This document shows positions 1 through 11,936 of a DNA stretch of 64,000 bases, in pieces (within the stretch, counting starts at the first letter, position 1; each line of letters starts with the position of its first letter). The notes under the pieces are model-generated. The model searched no databases. It saw only the letters and a list, made by a program, of their open reading frames with translations, and was not told where the DNA came from. A program made the translations under genes and the position numbers. The stretch comes from Rotaria socialis. Its lineage: Eukaryota > Rotifera > Eurotatoria > Philodinida > Philodinidae. The stretch covers positions 124,001-188,000 of the forward strand of contig CAJNYU010002338.1 of NCBI GenBank assembly GCA_905331475.1, given 5' to 3'.

Positions 1-96
1 TAGCGCATAATAAAAGCGTTTAGTAAAATGTTTTGTTTCAAAAGCATCTCAATTAATATAAAATTCAAATAGTTTAACTCCATACACTTAACCAAT

Positions 97-2940
97 CTAA
101 ATAAAGGTTTGACAAAAAATAAAAATAATGCGTACATCTTCACTACTTGACTTAAGTGTTGGGTGTGTATCAATAATAATGCCGGAATCAGATGTGGGTA
201 CTTTGTTTATGTGAATTGATTGCTTTTTATGGCAAGATAAATCCATATTGTTCGCATCGAAATCAATAGGATAAAGAATTTTCGATGGTGCTTGATGTGA
301 GATTAAATCAATACTTTTTAGACTAGATGCTTTACGTTTTTGAGAATTTATTCGATCTTGTTGAGCACTGTAATCTGATCGAGTGAAAAGGTTTTCATCA
401 GATGATGAAAGTGACACCGAAGATATTGACGAATCAGACAAATGAGTTTCTTCAATTTTTACGTTTATTGAATAATGATTATTATGAATTGAAGTAAGAG
501 GTTCTTGTAAACGACGAGCAATATGATTACTAGCAGCATGCGGAACTAAAAGACCATTCGTAAGAATACGTCGAGTACATGATGATTTTCGCCCAGGATT
601 ATCTGAGATTTGATTTATTTTTGATTTATTTTCATCGATAAGCGTTGACATTTGATCCAATAACGAACAGTCTGTCAGAGAGTGATGGATACTAAGAACA
701 TCTTCGTTCAAAGCTAGAAAACAAAGATGTTCATAGGAAAAAAGATTTGATAATAAAATCGAACAGAAAAAGATAAAATCATGTTTGTTTTTGCTATATA
801 AAACCAAACATGTGTAAAAATTATACGCTCACTTGTAGTTGGCAATTGTGATTTTGGTGTTGATGTTGGTGAAATGAAATCTGATAGACTTGATGATGAT
901 GTTTGAAATACTTTCATTTTTTGAATATGTTGAGAAGATGGTTGTGACGATGGTAATTCATTATGATCCATGACAGGATTTGGTTGTTCATCGACTGAAG
1001 TTACAAATAACATGGGTGATGATCGTGAAGATGATTGCTGTTTAGGAGAAAGAAATGAAGAATTCTTTTCAGCATTAATAGCCGGTAATGAAGATGAGTT
1101 TTCATCGTTAATTGTAGTTAACAATGAGGTAGATAATATGGACGAAGGATTATTAACTTTAGAAGTGATCTTTGTTGTTGTTGTTGTTGTTCCACATAAA
1201 CGAGAAGCTGAAAGAACATTGGTCAAATTAGGACAGGGTTTAAAAAAAGCATCTGTATAACATGAACCGATACGATTTCGATTCATAGTGGAAGATAGAT
1301 GGAATAAAGTAGTTGAAGTAGTCGATTTTTGTTTTGGTTGAATTGTTGAAGACTTAAACAGTAAACAAACAAAAATTGATACGATATTTTTGAAATAAAT
1401 ATTCTTTTCACTTTAGTTGATGTATCAACATTTGCAATATCGTAGACAACTAATTTATCATCTGTATTGTTATCGATTTCTTCTTCTTCTTCTTCTTCTT
1501 CTTCTTCTTCTTCTTTTTCTTCTTCTTCTATTTCAGGTTGTGGACTTGGAGTTTCATAAATAGTTGAAAGACGTTCCGTGCTATTTTCACAGTGATCTAT
1601 ATTAATTGATAATAGATTACTCATATCGTGTATTTCACGTTTATTCATCTGATTATCATTCTCATATGTATCAGTTTGATCATCATTATCATTTTCTAAT
1701 CTTATTATTGGTATTGAATTTTCACTAATTTCTAATAAAAGTTGCTGTCGTTGTTGTTTCTCTTCATCATCATCTCGTTGCAATTGTTCAAGTTCTTCTT
1801 CATTTTCTTCAGTAATTGTCAAACAATTATTGTTAATAGAAGAATGAATAAGGCTAACTGATGGTTCATAATTATTTTCTTCAAGTGAAAAATCATCTTC
1901 CTATATTGAAATAAACGAAGTTTACATATTAGCTAATAAACGAATAGACGAGACTTACAAAAAATATGGCTAATCTTGAATTTGGTTGATGTACAGTTTG
2001 TTGATCATCGGATAGATCAATATTATAGACAAAATTATCAGCAATGGATTGTTGTTGTTCACATTCTATAAATGCAGCTAATTCTTTATCATAGATTTTA
2101 GTTGGTGAAACAGGCGCTGATCGACTTCGTTGTATTTCTAAATCATTTTCGTTACTTTCATCGTCATGTCCAATGCCAGATAAATCAAGTTCAACTCTTG
2201 TTGTATTTGAAATATTATTACTAGTATCGTGATTTGTTGAAATATCCCGATCTTTTCCTTGGCGATATCGTCGATTTATTAGTAAATCGTCAACACTTCT
2301 ACTTTTACTTTGATATTTGATCTTTGATATTAACGTCGAACTATTATGACTTCGTTTGAGTAAATCTTCAAGTGCAATAAGTAAATGACGAGATGATGAC
2401 TCTTCTAAAATAGTAGAACATATGTTCGATATTACATCATTCACTCACCTATTTTTCTCTTTCATTTGACACCTTTCGTTAAGTCATATTTTTATGTACA
2501 CTAATTGAAACTACATAAAAACTTTAAAAGTTTTGCATCATCAGTCTTACGAAAACTAGTATTCAGAATTTCTCTATTTTGATGGCCACATTAATCTTAT
2601 TTCTTATATATTTATAATCATCCGAAAGGACTGTCTGCTAAACGGGTTAATCTAATATTAATATAATGTCAATTCTATTTACAGAATGTATGAATGCTGT
2701 GTTGTTCTTCCGAACAATGTTGCGTGATAAATGTGCATGAATTTATGCAGGTTGTCTTTCTGTTCTTTTCTAAGGCAATTTGTTTTCAGTCAGACATTGT
2801 CATACGATTGATCATTGTTATGTCGCATTATATTCTTATAGTAATAATAATAACGCACTAAGAACACTTAAGCTGCATTTTTACTGACCTTGTGGTTGTT
2901 CATCATCTTCATCCATTTTCCAATCGATATTTTCTGCCAT
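97..2940 (-). CDS. Ser/Glu-rich protein of unknown function, 5 exons
   Basis: Five exons join in phase on the minus strand: 2940-2889, 2443-1959, 1900-1412, 1352-833 and 713-97, giving about 720 aa. The start is the ATG at 2940, followed by an acidic N-terminus and a GTCAGT donor; intron 1 (445 nt) is the only long one. I do not recognise a domain. Visible features are an RSRSAPVSP stretch that resembles a 14-3-3 or proline-directed kinase site, a long poly-Glu run encoded by a TTC/GAA microsatellite (1479-1530), Thr and Ser runs, and a late KRKASSLKS basic patch. The composition suggests a mostly disordered, phosphorylated regulator, perhaps nuclear; that is inference. The last exon either reads to the stop at 97 or uses a 39-nt intron (135-97) that leads to a stop three codons later, so the extreme C-terminus is uncertain. 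Confidence 0.6.
1479..1530. repeat. (TTC)n microsatellite coding for poly-Glu
   Basis: A near-perfect TTC/TCT trinucleotide run. It lies inside exon 3 of the minus-strand gene and encodes an uninterrupted Glu tract, so its length will vary in frame. Confidence 0.85.
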
Positions 2941-4570
2941 ATTTATGTATAAAAGTTCATCAATTAATCATAGATTGGCCATCAATAACCAATGAATGAA
3001 TAGAACATTAAAAGTCTTCAAAGTACGAGTTTTGAATAAATATGTATCTGTATGAATGTATGAGGGAAAGAAAGAAGAGAAAGAAAATGACTAAACCATC
3101 TTCATTCATGTATGTACTCGAGTGTATTCGACCTTGCGAGAGTTGCAAGCGTGCAATCGCTACGTGTAATAAGAATGAGAATAGCGTGCGAGAATACAGT
3201 CGTATCAATGCACGACAGCACACATGCTAACGCCCCAAAAGAAACATAAGCGAAAGAGAAAAGGATAGAAGAAACAAAATGCGTGTGTCGATCAGCACAA
3301 AAAGAAAAATGACATCAAGATACATCTCGTCGACAAATCGAGGAAAAAAGAACAGCAAGGGACAGACAAAGAAAAAGCTTACTGTCCAGAGACAGATCTT
3401 CTATTGGCTTGACAACAATAATATTGATTTCTTTCTCTTTTCGTTTTTGAACAGAGACTTCGTCATACAAAATGGAAACAAAATATTATTCACGATATTC
3501 TGTCAAATATTGACGAAGAACTTTGAATGTAGAAGAACAAAAGCATAAGTCAATAAGAAAAACTATCCATATTATTATCTGTTTGGTGAATTGCTCTCTC
3601 ATGCAAATGTAGTCAGATACTATTTTAGTAGACTAATTAATTAGTGATCTGTTCAATATTCTGATCAAGATAAAACAAATATGTCTATTTATTGAACTTT
3701 ATAGCTGTGATACTAAATTATTATTGAGGTTAATGAAATTTTGATGAAATACCAAGTATTTGCAATGCAGTACCTTATGATATCTCTTCGCGTACATCAA
3801 TATAAACAACACTTATTTTTCATGATTGGAGTCAGTTAACTGTAAATGTAGCATGTATAGCAGCATAGCTTGTTTTATTTGTTGCACTTTACTTGAAACA
3901 GACAAATAAATTATAAAAGTAAAAAGGAATTTATATAAATTTCATTAAACGTTAATCTACGAAAATCGACAAACCATGTGGTGCCTTTTTCTGATCTTCA
4001 CATTTTTAACGATAGTATCACATCATTAACATCAGCTGCTATTGAACCATATAAAACAGTAACAGTACTTGAACTTGGATAAGAAATTTGTTCTATTAAA
4101 AACATGCAAAACGAAAGGTTTTTAATCAGAATTTATTGCATATGTTTTTTTTGAATCAGTTAGTCACAGTTGTTTTATTTCATTGCCGAACAGTAATGAG
4201 CGAGGTTGAAGCACTGATGTTAAAAATTAAAGAAAAAATAATTCCTCATATGCTGAATGAATTTCTGATAATCTTAAAACAGCTGTGTTTGATACTGTAT
4301 CAAATAGACTAAAGATATTCATGGCTTCAAGTTTTTTTTTGTAAAGAATATTACCTATGAGTCAGTTGTGCTCTACAATTTTTATTAACAGCTCATTAAC
4401 CTGCTCAACGGTGGGGCTTTTTTCACTTTATCTCCTAAATATCTGTACAAATTCAAGTCAAATAAGGGTAATATTCTAAAAAATATACGAGTTTCGTTGT
4501 CGAATAATTCATCTGAGAAGTTTGATTGGAACCCTTCTTTCTTTACCATTTTTATGATTGAAACATATAC
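2941..4570. other. Intergenic, no gene recognised
   Basis: AT-rich sequence upstream of the Ser/Glu-rich gene. Short open frames exist on both strands (for example 3008-3223 and 3279-3548) but show no domain, no convincing splice partners and biased Lys/Arg or Phe composition expected by chance. Nothing else seen. Confidence 0.5.
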
Positions 4571-4975
4571 CAGAGATGTCCACAGAGCAGGCTTACCCTG
4601 TCCTGTGCCCTGTCATGCCCTACTCTGAACAGAGACAGGGGTAGACGTGGGAAATTGCAGGGCAGGGTGAGAGATATACCCTGCAAAATGATTACTCAGT
4701 TGTTTGAATTTCTGATTCGAAAAAAATACCTAATTATGCGCAAGAACAGTGCTTTGAATATATTAGAGAACAAACTAAAAAAGTACGTGAAAAGCAAACA
4801 AAACAACAACATTTCATCGAACCACAAAAAAAGATTTACGTTAGAGTAGAAAACGATTTTTGCGCGATTTGAATCTGGAAGTTTAATGAAGAGATTACCG
4901 ATAATAAATAACAGTAGCGGAGATGAAAGTGAAGAATATGATTATACCATAAAAAGAGTTGATGAACTTGATTGA

Positions 4976-5420
4976 TATCGACTGTTTGAATTCGATAATA
5001 ATAAAGAAATAAAGCAACCGTTAGATTTTTGGAAAAATCATCAAGAAACTTTTCCATATCTTTCAAAGTATGCTCGATCCATATTTTCAATTCCTGTAAC
5101 AACAACAAATGTGGAGAGAGAATTTTCCGCAGCTGGCTGGATTGTGAACGAAAGAAGAACAAATCCTCCACCAGATAGTAGGCGTGTAACAGTTCGGCTT
5201 TAGATCTGATCTGATCAGAAGAAGTGGCGGAAAAGATCAGAGGGACTCACTGAACAAATGTGTGGATCTGATCTGATCTGTTATAATCATTCAGATCAGA
5301 TCAGAAGATCTGTTTGAACAGATCTCTGGATCTGATCTGAGATCTGTTATACCCCTGCCAGATAGTCTAGAGAGCATTTTATTAGTAAGATCAGCGGGAA
5401 AACGTTCACATAAAAAGTAA
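4976..5420 (+). pseudogene. hAT transposase C-terminal dimerisation (hATC) remnant
   Basis: From about 4976 the frame reads a typical hATC block: a PLDFW segment, FPYLSKYAR, an IPVTTTNVEREFS core and a GWIVNERR stretch. It is open until 5178, where a 179-bp insertion interrupts it. Skipping that insertion and one copy of its duplication (resuming at 5366) continues the same frame to the TAA at 5418-5420, the usual end of the family. A TGA immediately upstream (near 4973) and the absence of DDE catalytic blocks show that the transposase is dead. Confidence 0.82.
5179..5357. mobile_element. 179-bp hAT-like MITE nested in the hAT element
   Basis: The left end AGGCGTGTAACAG (from 5180) matches the inverted right end CTGTTATACCCCTG (to 5357). 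It is flanked by a perfect 8-bp duplication, ccagatag (5171-5178 and 5358-5365). The interior is mostly repeated GATCTGATC units in both orientations, which can fold extensively. Its perfect duplication makes it younger than the element it sits in. Confidence 0.88.
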
Positions 5421-5863
5421 ATTATCTATTTATTGTTAGTTTTTTTCTTGTTCATAGTGGTTATCTTATTTTCTGCTGTTATTTTTGTAAATTTTGTTGA
5501 ATTGAAGTTCTACAATAAACTTGTGAGTCTAAGTTATGTATATTGTATCATTCGTTTTTCTTCTTATTACCCACTTATTTATTCTGTTGTTTGGGGTGGA
5601 ATATTACTATTATTCTAAAATCAGTTTAATTTAAATTTAAAATTTAAAAAAATCCTGTAAGATTCAATGAGAAAAATGTATTTTTATTATAAAATATATG
5701 TAAAATTACAGCACAGACACTATTTTCAATTCAGCAGGGTACCGTACCCTGCCTTATCTCAAGACCGATAGGGCAGACCAGGGGCACGATGCATCTTAAA
5801 TCTATTCATTTTTATTCAGCAGGGCAGTACAGGGTACAAAAAGTCACCTTGTGGACATCTCTG

Positions 5864-7902
5864 GCATATACTTATGATAGAATCACGAAGAATTGATACG
5901 TGGGCTTGTGTGTTTTATGAATAATTAAAATCGACTTTTCTAAATTTCAATAATCTGTTTTTCGACAATTTAGCTTTCGATAAAAGTTTAGAGATTTGAA
6001 AAATTGTTGTAACGAAATAAAAGTTTTTTAAATGTTTATATTTACTTATACTTATTACTTCGGAATTTTAGGGTGCGTGTTGATCGAGTTACGCAAGAAA
6101 ATATTTTATCGGAGACAAAAATCACTAAACTATTCCCAAGAGTTGTGATAAAATACAAGTAGTAATAGTTCTTTCTTCATAAAATAATCTACAAAACATT
6201 TCGAAGCATGAATATATTTCTTTTCTTTTTCTCTCACATATGAAACATATCGAATGATATCTTTATGGAAAAACTGATAAAGTATTGTTGTAAACGAGTT
6301 TCGAGAATATCAACAATTAGTTGAATGTAATCTGTCTCAACTATTCTGTGTATTTTAGTCTTTGGTACAAACCCAAAAAATATCGTTGAAGTCTTTATTT
6401 TATTCTCCAATAGCGGAACGGACTAACTACCGAATGATTCATAATGAATGACCTACTTTTGTGTTGCTCTTTTTGTTCATGATTTTGAACTTCTATTCCA
6501 AAAATAGTGTTCACTATGAATTTAGACAGAACATCTAATTTTACACATTTTTATTATTTATTGCTGAATTGAACAAAATACTGAGCAGTCAATCCTGAAT
6601 GCTACGAATAAGATCATTGAAGAATTTTGTTGAAGTAACACACGAGTAATGATGCAAGCATTGAGATCATGGTCAGAACTTTTCGATGGCTATCTCTGAT
6701 TATAGATATACGGTACAAAATTCTATGAACATTTAACTAGAGGATACATTAGGAAGCTAGATTTTCATTACATCGTGTAGACTTTTTCATGTTGCCTCTC
6801 ATGGTGTATATATTGGTTTTTGGAATAGGCGTTCAGGATCAGGGAAAGAAGCAAAAAATAGATCATTGGTTTTAGATCATCTGATTTCTTCTATTCAATG
6901 AAAAATTGGTACACGAAACTTTTAGACTGAAGTTTCAGTCACATCCAAAATGACGATGACTATTAGCTGATGATGCATAGGTTATCATAAAATTTAACTA
7001 GGTAGGTTCGAAGCTTGTAAATTTTGACTACGATTTTTATTGGTTGAATCAACATCTTACAATATTCAGTACGATGAAATCTTGCTAGATTCTACAACAT
7101 GTACTGACTAATTTTAGAAGTAAAATTTTGTACGCAGATTCATGAAATCAATTTCCAATTCACTCTAAAATGCCATGATCATTTATTTCTGCGATATTTA
7201 CAGCTGTCTAACAATATCAATAAGTTGTTTTTGTTACAAGAACGATTAGTTTATAGGAATTAGAAGAGTCCTAAATAAAAATTGATCACCAAAATTCAAA
7301 TAATGACTACCTCAAGATCACTATTGGGACAAGGATGACTTAGCCACGGTTAGTGTCGACAATGTGTACGAAATAAAACAGCTTTGTTGTTGAATTTTAG
7401 TAACACATTTTTGTTTATAGGCCATGATAATTAATCTTCTATTTCAAACGATTTATCTGGAATATACCAACTGATATTTATTCGTTAGAACTTAGAATAG
7501 TAAAAGACTGCAAAAATATTCGAGAACACCAATTTTTTGTAAACAAAAAAGCGTTTCTGGTTTTAATAAGCTGACCCAATAGTTTTTGAAAGAGAAAAGT
7601 CGAAACTTCACCACAAAGTCTCAACTAGGATAAGAAATGAGACTGAAGAAATTCTAAAACCAATAACACATAAACTATTCAAAACAAGCTACCTCAAAGT
7701 CTATTTTTGAACGCTTCTGTTCATTTGGTTAGAATGCATCATATAGAAAAAGGACTAATGACAAGGAGTCTGCGCAATCTTTTTCTTTATTGCGGTACTT
7801 TATTACTGGTAAGATAAAACTAGACCTACTCAATATTCGACTTCAGCGATGTTCATTGTCTAGTTAGATAAATTTCTTTGTTGAAAATCAGAGACCTGGT
7901 AT
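5864..7902. other. Intergenic, no gene recognised
   Basis: About 2 kb of AT-rich sequence without an open frame of useful length, splice pattern or recognisable repeat. Nothing seen. Confidence 0.5.
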
Positions 7903-7975
7903 GTTCTGTTGGTGTAGCGGTTATCACATCTGCTTAACACGCAGAAGGTCGCAGGTTCGACACCTGCACAGAACA
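7903..7975 (+). tRNA. tRNA-Val (anticodon AAC)
   Basis: A 73-nt cloverleaf: acceptor stem GTTCTGT pairs with ACAGAAC, followed by discriminator A. The anticodon stem TCTGC/GCAGA encloses TTAACAC with anticodon AAC. An A box (TGTAGCGGTTATCAC) and a B box (GGTTCGACACC) serve as the internal RNA polymerase III promoter. A T6 terminator lies at 7982-7987. No intron. Confidence 0.96.
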
Positions 7976-8164
7976 GATTAATTTTTTAAGTATTCTTACT
8001 AAATAATACTCGATAGAAAATATAGAAAAACATATGCAATTGGCTATTAGTTTTTATAAACTTCATCTCATATGATAAAGATAAAGAAAAGCAATTATTT
8101 AAGTTTTTAGATTTATATTCTTTCAATCAGAAATAGGTGGTGCAATTTAGAAAGATCAAACGGT

Positions 8165-8237
8165 GTTCTGTTGGTGTAGCGGTTATCACATCTGCTTAAC
8201 ACGCAGAAGATCGCAGGTTCGACACCTGCACAGAACA
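8165..8237 (+). tRNA. tRNA-Val (anticodon AAC), second copy
   Basis: Identical to the copy 262 bp upstream except for one G-to-A change in the variable region (aaGGTc becomes aaGATc). All stems and both internal promoter boxes are intact and a T5 terminator begins at about 8242. The flanks of the two copies are not alike, so the duplication is old or the copies are kept alike by selection or gene conversion. Confidence 0.96.
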
Positions 8238-9489
8238 GTCTCTTTTTATTTTATTGATTCTTTACTCAAGATCAATGAGGTCACATCTAGTATTATTTAT
8301 AGTCTAGTTTTTTTTCTGTTCTTGAGTATCAAGCAGCATGCCCAACGTGTTCAAGAAAAACTGTATATGTTACTTTGTCATTCAATGAATTATATAGCAT
8401 ATTAAGAAAAAATAATTTGCTAAAGTTAGGAGGTACCTTGTTTCACGAAAAAGAAAGCGTGATGCCTATTCTAATCAATCATATCTATATTGAATAGTAT
8501 CTCATTAAATCCAAATAGCAAATGTCGCTCGTAGCGATTTGTTTGTTGGTTCATATGTTGGCAAATTTAATCGTTTCTTATTTCTCATCTATAATTTCAT
8601 TATACATGACGATAACCAGAGATCTACTGATTATTATCAAAATGAACTAAAAAACAGTAGAGAGACATGACAAAAAAAAATTATAATTTATAAAAGCAGT
8701 TACTAATATTTATTTTAAAAACATAATATAAACATGAAAATATTGTTACAATAAATTTTCACATATCTGTAGTTACTAAAATAATGCAGAATATCATGCA
8801 CACTTCTTGATCTTGGAAAACATAAATTTATTAAAAAAATTGCTGCAACAATGATATTGTCAATGGTATTTTAGGTTGATTTGCTCTCATATTTCAAGAA
8901 AAACGTTTTATTTTCGTTTGGCTCTGCTTTCAGAGAATTTTTAATAAACAGAAAAGTCGTTTATCATCTTAAATCTAATGCAGTGTCCAACGGAGTCAAA
9001 TTTCTTTTAAAGGATATAGAATATTGTTGGTATTGCTTGAATTTCTATGAGCGCTGTTTCTTTTTCTTGTTTGAACATGAAAAATGATGAAAGAATAAAT
9101 GTACATTTGTAACAAAAGAAGGAAAAAAATAGTGCACTGATACTTAAATGAATACACTTCTGTGTCAATCAATTTAGACACTTGGAACAACATTATTTAT
9201 TCGTCTACTGGCAAGAATGTAGGTGTACGAAAAATTCATACTTACATTGATGCATACTGGCTTTATCGATCATATTTTAGTGCTCCTTCAACTTTTACAA
9301 TGTTATTCTAGTGGTTAGGTGTCCTTTAATAATTCTTTAATGCAAATTATTGTAAGTTAAAGATATCGCAACACACAATGTTCGATTTACTACAATCGAA
9401 ATCAAAGTCTAGCTACATACAAAGAAAGCATTCATTATTAAGATTATTATTTTTTGACGTAGTATAAGAGATGTTAGATATAGCTATAC
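8238..9489. other. Intergenic, no gene recognised
   Basis: AT-rich stretch between the second tRNA and a hAT-like element. The open frame at 8881-9087 has no recognisable homology or neighbouring exons. Nothing else seen. Confidence 0.5.
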
Positions 9490-10080
9490 CATAGGTGCCC
9501 ACACGGCAGGGCTATATACTTGCATGCCCAGCAACTTTTACATATACTAACTTTAGTTCGAAAATAACAGCAATTTTATTTTTCTCGGAAATATGAAAGA
9601 TACTAAAAAATCTAGATAGTGTTATTAAGTGGTAAACAGATTGCTATATTTGTGTTTGCATGATGACCGTGAGGTACAATCAAGTGGTAAGAAAAGAATA
9701 AAGGAATCATAATAGTGTACATGTATTTATAATTGTAATAGTTGCTGATCTTCTTATTGTTTCAAAAAAACTATTCATCGCTATCACCGTCGATAGATTC
9801 ATGTACTGATATATTATGTCTCTTCTGGTGATAAACATGAAGTTTCTATTCTCTCTTCGTTAAATATATCTACTGTGGGCCACCACTGGTGGTGCAACTT
9901 CATCATATACACCTCTTCAATTAAGACTAATTTATTATTTGTTAATCATTAATCTATTTGCTGAATTATTTTTCAAATTAAAAAAATTACTTAAACTTTA
10001 ATTTAGCATGAAAAAAATTCTTCTTAATTTGCAGGGCAGGGCAAGACAAGGCAATAAAATTGCCCCTGTGGACACCCCTG
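9490..10080. mobile_element. Non-autonomous hAT-like element (591 bp)
   Basis: The left end CATAGGTGCCCACACGGCAG and the right end, which inverted reads CAGGGGTGTCCACAGGGGCA, form an imperfect terminal inverted repeat close to that of the element at 4571. Flanks agctatac (9482-9489) and atatatac (10081-10088) agree at 6 of 8 bases. The right subterminal region carries the same GCAGGGCAGGGCA motif as the larger element. I see no coding remnant. Confidence 0.72.
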
Positions 10081-10932
10081 ATATATACTATCAGTATCTA
10101 AATGTCGACAGTGATGAAATTCTATCTCTCGTTTTCCTTTTGATAATACATCAACACGCCCAATAAATAAATTCATTTTCAATCATCTCACTCAAAATGG
10201 ACAATTACAATTTTCTCCTAATTAGACATTAGTTGTTATTTATAGATTTTTTCCGAACATTGACAAATTTTTAAAGAAATTTTTGTGCGAGATCAATTTA
10301 GTTCTAATTTTGAATATTAAATTGAAAATCAAATCTTTTTATTTTATTTTAAATACAAAACTAGGTTAAAACTTGATTCGCCAAACAAGTTTCGCCAAAT
10401 AAAATCATACTGAAGATCAAAGTCAACAACAGTTCTTAAAATGAGAAATAATATGAAAGAAACTATAGTTGATGATTATATACAAGATCATTCATTTTAT
10501 CGTAATCATTTATTGTAGAAATCATTTTAATCTTTATACATTAATATCACTGAAGTATGACATTTATTAATGTGAAATTCAAGATATCTTTTAATGTATT
10601 AAATCCTAAACATCATAACGTGCTATTCCAAGAATAAAGCAATAGTTATCTGCAAGTAAACGAAATATGACATGTGAAATTTATCTGTAGGTAGTATGGC
10701 CTATTTACGGAAGAATTTTCATAGAAAAATAATTTAGAATTCTTTCAATCTACTGTACAAAAAAGATCAATAATTTTATTTCAGTATGTTAATCCGGTTA
10801 GTAGAAACAACTTCGCGACAAAAATCAAATAATCGTTATATAAATTTCTGCATAAAAATGAAATATGAATGCCATTAAAAGAGTAAATAAATCTTTTTTT
10901 CAAATAGATAATTAATAGTCTTGATTCTTTCT
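10081..10932. other. Intergenic, no gene recognised
   Basis: AT-rich sequence between the hAT-like element and the large inverted repeat; no coding or RNA feature seen. Confidence 0.5.
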
Positions 10933-11837
10933 ACTTAGGGCAATCCGAAAGTCATGAGGGAGATTTCTTATTTCCTCAAGCAGAGGCCAAAAAAGGTTTC
11001 TTTTTACCAATAGATAGAGCACGTTTCGCTCTATTTTTCTATGCTATTTGATCACTATTCACGTAATATCATAATAGCAAAATTTCGATAAGATCGTTTC
11101 TTTCGTATATGCGCTGGTAGTATGAACATGAATGCTCGCAGGTAGTTTTTGAATAACGTTTAATAGCAACAAGATGCAGAGCTGTAGTTTGCACTATTGG
11201 AAAGAGAACATGAAGGCGCATCGAACTGTAGATCACTGATTTTTCTAGCCTGTTTTTTGTAACATTTGTAGTTGACCTTTTAAAGAACAAGCCTATCTGA
11301 TGAGTTGTTTACAGTGAATTTTCAATAATCAGGTTCACATTAAAACTACTAATCGAAGATCTACAAACTGTGAAAGACTCAGGTGTTAAATTTAATTATT
11401 TTGGGATAATACGTATTCTAGACGAACCTCTACTTCGATTTTCTATCAACTGTTGTTTTTCATAAAAAAAAGTATTTTTCGGAAGGTTAGAAAATTGAAT
11501 AAAAGTACTTCAAAAATCCTATTAGAAACATCAGCGAGCTACAGTTCGATGCGTTTTCATTTCCTCCTTCCAATAGTGCAAACTGCAGTGCTGTATCTTG
11601 TTGCTATTCAACGTTATTCAAAAAATACTCGCGAGCATTCATGTTCATACTACCAGCGCATATATGAAAGCAACGATCTTATCGAAATTTTGCTATTATG
11701 ATATTAGTTGAATAGTGGTCAAATACCATAGAAAAACAGAGCGAAACATGCTCTATCTATTGGTAAAAAGAAACGTTTTTTGGCCTCTGCTTGAGGAAGT
11801 AAGATACATCCCTCACGACTTTTAGATTGCCCTAAGT
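10933..11837. repeat. Large inverted repeat, arms of about 320 bp
   Basis: The left arm (10933 to about 11255) begins ACTTAGGGCAATC and the right arm (about 11515 to 11837) ends with the complement GATTGCCCTAAGT. Reading the right arm in reverse, the two match at nearly nine bases in ten by eye with few gaps, around a spacer of about 260 bp. Each arm has matching open frames, for example the plus-strand frame at 11453-11701 and its mirror at 11069-11290, with the peptide core SYYQRIYE conserved. This could be a foldback element, a MITE with long inverted repeats or two inverted copies of a gene fragment. No clear target duplication was found. Confidence 0.8.
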
Positions 11838-11936
11838 ATTGTTTAAAAACAATCATACAATTCTTTTTCTGTTTATATTTTTCATAAATATTGAAATAAT
11901 CGAATAAAATAGTTCTCAATACACACAAAAAATAGT

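Larger units (their letters stand above)
4571..5863. mobile_element. Decayed hAT transposon with TIRs and 8-bp target duplication
   Basis: The left end reads CAGAGATGTCCACA (4571) and the right end is its reverse complement TGTGGACATCTCTG (to 5863). The flanks are acatatac (4563-4570) and gcatatac (5864-5871), an 8-bp target duplication with one mismatch. CAGNG-type ends and 8-bp duplications are hallmarks of the hAT superfamily. Subterminal CAGGGCAGGG-like motifs occur at both ends. Inside is a remnant of the hAT dimerisation domain (see 4976-5420). At 1.3 kb, of which 179 bp is a later insertion, the element is an internally deleted, non-autonomous copy. Confidence 0.88.

Noticed and set aside
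970-1260. Plus-strand 96-aa frame
   Set aside because: Shadow of exon 4 of the Ser/Glu-rich minus-strand gene, whose splice phases close.
3008-3548. Short frames as a Lys/Arg-rich gene
   Set aside because: No domain, no splice partner, low-complexity composition.
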